Shown here: piece after piece, positions 61,814 through 64,000 of the stretch
Numbering within the stretch: position 1 is the first letter of the stretch
Layout: each line of letters opens with the position of its first letter
Assembly: GCF_021491355.1 (NCBI RefSeq)
Contig: NZ_JAKENF010000003.1
Location: forward strand, 310,001 to 374,000
DNA: 64,000 bases
Direction of reading: 5' to 3'
Source: Alitabrizicola rongguiensis
Lineage (GTDB): Bacteria; Pseudomonadota; Alphaproteobacteria; Rhodobacterales; Rhodobacteraceae
The notes under the pieces: generated by a model
What the model was told of the DNA's origin: nothing
Databases searched by the model: none
What the model saw: the letters and a program-made list of their open reading frames with translations, nothing else
Made by a program: the position numbers and the translations under genes

Positions 61814-63673
61814 TCAGGGTGTCGTCGTGCCACCGGACTGCAGGGCCGCCGGCGGCTGGCCCAGGGCGCCTGGCTGCAGGGCGCCTGGCTGCAGGGCGCC
61901 TGGCTGACCGAGGCTGTTCGTGGCCGGTGCTGCCCCTGCGTCGGGTGCCGAGCCGGGTTGCAGGCCGGGCGGCTGACCAAGGCCGCCGGGTTGCAGTGCA
62001 CCGGGCTGGCCTAGGCCGCCGGGCTGAAGCGCGCCGGGTTGGCCCAGTCCGCCGCCGAGCGACGGCATCTGCGGCAGGGTGATGGTCACGTTCGACGTGT
62101 CCACCGGCTTGCCCTTGTAGTGCATCACCATCTGCGGGAAGGCGATGACAAGTCCGACCATCACGATCTGGATGATGACGAAGGGCACCGCCCCCCAGTA
62201 GATCTGCCCGGTCGTCACGCCGTCTGTCCTCTTGCCCGTCACTTTGTCGATGAAAGACGATCTTGGGGCGACCGAGCGCAGGTAGAACAGGGCAAAGCCA
62301 AAGGGTGGGTGCATGAAGGACGTCTGCATGTTCACGCCCAGGATCACGCCGAACCAGATCAGGTCGATCCCCAGCCGCTCGGCCGCGGGGGCGAGCAGCG
62401 GAACGATGATGAAGGCCAACTCGAAGAAGTCCAGGAAGAAGGCCAGCAGGAAGACGAGGATCGAGACGACGATCAGGAAGCCGATCTCGCCACCCGGCAG
62501 GGAGACCAGCAGGTGTTCGACCCAAAGATGGCCGTTGACCCCGTAGAAGGTCAGCGAGAAGACCCGTGCGCCGAGCAGGATGAACATGACGAAGGCAGAA
62601 AGCCGGGTCGTTGCCGCGAGCGCCTGCGTCACGACGCCTAGGTTCAGCCGTCCCTTCATGGCGGCAAGGATCAGCGCGCCCACGGCCCCCATGGCGCCGC
62701 CCTCGGTCGGTGTGGCGATACCGAGGAAGATGGTGCCAAGAACCAGGAAGATCAGCGCGAGCGGCGGGATCAGCACGATGATGACCTGCTGCGCAAGGCG
62801 CGACATCAGGTTGAGCTTCATTCCCTTGTCCACCAGCGCGACGATGTAGATGATCGCCACGCCGATCGTCGCGCCGAGGATGTCTGCGTCCGCGCCATGG
62901 GTGGCATAGAGCATCTTGTGTGCCGCGTAGCTGACCGCCACGCAGAAGAGCAGCGCGACCAGCAGCGATGTCACCCCCGAGCCAAGCGTCCGCGCCTCGA
63001 CCGGCAGGGCCGGCACGTAGGAGGGGCGGAAGATCGAAGTCAGGAAGATGTAGAGCATGTAAAGCCCGGTCAGGACGAGACCCGGGATCATCGCCGCCGT
63101 ATACATGTCGCCGACCGACCGGCCCAGCTGGTCGGCCAGAACGATCAGCACGAGCGACGGCGGGATGATCTGCGCCAGCGTGCCCGAGGCAGCGATCACG
63201 CCCGAAGCCACGCGCCGGTCATAGCCGTAACGCAGCATGATCGGCAGCGAGATCAGACCCATGGCGATGACGCTGGCCGCCACGACGCCGGTCGTAGCCG
63301 CCAGCAGCGCGCCGACGATGATGACCGCATAGGCAAGACCGCCGCGAACCGGCCCGAACAGCTGCCCGACCGTGTCGAGCAGGTCTTCGGCCATGCCGGA
63401 TCGTTCAAGGACGATCCCCATGAAGGTGAAGAAGGGGATGGCCAGCAAGGTCTCGTTCGAGAGCACCCCCCAGAACCGGCTTGGCAGAGTGTTGAGCAAT
63501 GGCCAGTCAAGCGTGATCGAGCCGTTCGACAGCGGCGCAAGCTCGACCCCGATGATGAAGAACAGGAGCCCGTTCGCCGCCAGCGAAAACGCCACCGGAT
63601 AGCCGAGCAGCAGGAAGACCACGAGCGCGGCGAACATGATGGGTGCCATGTTCAGCGCGATGAATTCCATCAT
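61814..63673 (-). CDS. TRAP transporter large permease subunit (DctM-type) with repeat-rich C-terminal tail
   Basis: This 619-residue protein's first about 530 residues contain 12 or more membrane spans of a DctM permease, such as IALNMAPIMFAALVVFLLLG at the start and SVIAMGLISLPIMLRYGYDR. The C-terminal about 80 residues are a low-complexity tail rich in Gly, Gln, Pro, Leu and Ala with repeated LGQPGALQPG-like units. It would move the TakP ligand with sodium. The start overlaps the DctQ stop as ATGA (63670-63673). Tail function is unknown. Confidence 0.92.
   Translation of the reverse strand: MMEFIALNMAPIMFAALVVFLLLGYPVAFSLAANGLLFFIIGVELAPLSNGSITLDWPLLNTLPSRFWGVLSNETLLAIPFFTFMGIVLERSGMAEDLLDTVGQLFGPVRGGLAYAVIIVGALLAATTGVVAASVIAMGLISLPIMLRYGYDRRVASGVIAASGTLAQIIPPSLVLIVLADQLGRSVGDMYTAAMIPGLVLTGLYMLYIFLTSIFRPSYVPALPVEARTLGSGVTSLLVALLFCVAVSYAAHKMLYATHGADADILGATIGVAIIYIVALVDKGMKLNLMSRLAQQVIIVLIPPLALIFLVLGTIFLGIATPTEGGAMGAVGALILAAMKGRLNLGVVTQALAATTRLSAFVMFILLGARVFSLTFYGVNGHLWVEHLLVSLPGGEIGFLIVVSILVFLLAFFLDFFELAFIIVPLLAPAAERLGIDLIWFGVILGVNMQTSFMHPPFGFALFYLRSVAPRSSFIDKVTGKRTDGVTTGQIYWGAVPFVIIQIVMVGLVIAFPQMVMHYKGKPVDTSNVTITLPQMPSLGGGLGQPGALQPGGLGQPGALQPGGLGQPPGLQPGSAPDAGAAPATNSLGQPGALQPGALQPGALGQPPAALQSGGTTTP
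61845..62065. repeat. Tandem 15-18-nt repeats encoding the Gly/Gln/Pro/Leu tail of the TRAP permease
   Basis: Units such as GGCGCCTGGCTGCAG recur back to back around 61866-61912, and related CCGGGCTGG-containing units follow to 62065. The periodicity matches LQPGA and GLGQPG peptide repeats on the minus strand. Such repeats can expand or contract by slippage. Confidence 0.8.
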
Positions 63674-64000
63674 TTCGAGATCTCCTCGACCAGCGCCTTG
63701 CCTTCCAGTTCGGCGGCCTCGTGGGCCGAGACGAAGGGAGTCGGATCGGGGATCAGACCGCGCATCACCGCAATTTTCTTAATGATCTCGGACAGACCCT
63801 GGAGCGCCAGCAGCACGAATCCGACCAGCAGCAGCCCTTTGGCCGGCCAGATCACCAGACCGCCGGCATTGGTCGAAACCTCACCCGAGCGGTAGGACGA
63901 CGCCACCCAGGGGGTCAGGTAGTAGATCATCAGCAGGCAGAAAGGCATCAGGAAGACGACATGACCGAACAGGTCGATCCAGTGCTGGGTGCGCCGCGAC
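63670..64000 (-). CDS. TRAP transporter small permease subunit (DctQ-type), truncated by window edge
   Basis: The frame is open to the window edge at 64000. The reading begins RTQHWIDLFGHVVFLMPFCL and continues to a second hydrophobic segment ending at about residue 70 of the visible part. This is the last two spans of a DctQ small subunit; the N-terminus is outside. It is translationally coupled to DctM. Together with the convergent TakP receptor it forms one 2-keto acid transport system. Confidence 0.88.
   Translation of the reverse strand, partial: SRRTQHWIDLFGHVVFLMPFCLLMIYYLTPWVASSYRSGEVSTNAGGLVIWPAKGLLLVGFVLLALQGLSEIIKKIAVMRGLIPDPTPFVSAHEAAELEGKALVEEISK

Overview
The window is GC-rich, densely packed bacterial DNA, and its gene content points to an alphaproteobacterium of the Rhodobacteraceae (Rhodobacter/Cereibacter/Gemmobacter-like). 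The evidence is a close TakP-type keto-acid TRAP receptor, a DUF1127 protein, a SbmA/BacA transporter, KdsA next to capsule-export genes, RpiR/LysR-controlled sugar ABC systems and many ATGA-coupled operons. No genome name can be assigned from sequence alone.

Region 1 (1-10.5 kb) is a carbohydrate or polyol catabolic locus. A truncated RpiR/SIS regulator and a PfkB kinase read rightward. A leftward block holds gluconokinase, a beta-hydroxyacid dehydrogenase, a small ABM-domain enzyme, a COG4091-type dehydrogenase, a COG3618 lactonase/amidohydrolase and a ribose-type ABC importer. A LysR regulator diverges from the importer. Two 18-nt near-identical dyads (4729-4746 and 9552-9569) precede the two leftward transcription units and look like one shared operator. 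Region 2 (10.8-19.6 kb) carries an orphan full-length ArsA ATPase, a glycosyltransferase/sulfotransferase pair, and an organosulfur operon (FMN reductase, LLM monooxygenase, SsuABC-type importer).

Region 3 (about 19.6-39.0 kb) is accessory and the most interesting part. It ends at a tRNA-Gln gene whose 3' end is repeated exactly (19 nt) at 30600-30618, suggesting an island integrated at tRNA-Gln. Inside is a compact integrase / 59-aa protein / D5-type helicase / HNH element preceded by a leader with a dyad, two tiny coupled genes and a hairpin. A second, decayed copy of that leader lies to the left, split in two. A left part (23661-23790) and a right part (27539-27921) both carry a 14-nt junction sequence and flank a 3.75-kb segment with exactly three genes (FCSD/SQR-like flavoprotein, 1-Cys peroxiredoxin, BTAD regulator). 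The right part ends in an integrase gene cut after 8 codons. Each unit begins with an IS6-type transposase remnant broken at almost the same codon. The region also contains a large class III cyclase/ATPase/TPR protein, a secreted Ntn-type amide hydrolase with a divergent Crp/Fnr regulator, an arylsulfatase, an outer-membrane protein, and fragments of CarF-like, Crp-like and IS5 genes.

Region 4 (39-64 kb) is ordinary chromosome. It has a BaiN-type flavoprotein, BacA, kdsA and kpsE/kpsT-like capsule export, a uracil-DNA glycosylase-family protein, SseB, and rplM-rpsI with a clear terminator. A DUF1127 gene faces a MocR regulator across repeated operators. Further right are a polyamine-type ABC importer without its binding protein, TetR with PPK2, MetA with features of the acetyl-transferring type, a hydrolase, an ATPase, two DMT exporters, a FadL-like porin, and a TakP receptor facing a TRAP permease pair whose large subunit has an unusual Gly/Gln/Pro/Leu repeat tail. 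The small TRAP subunit runs off the right edge.
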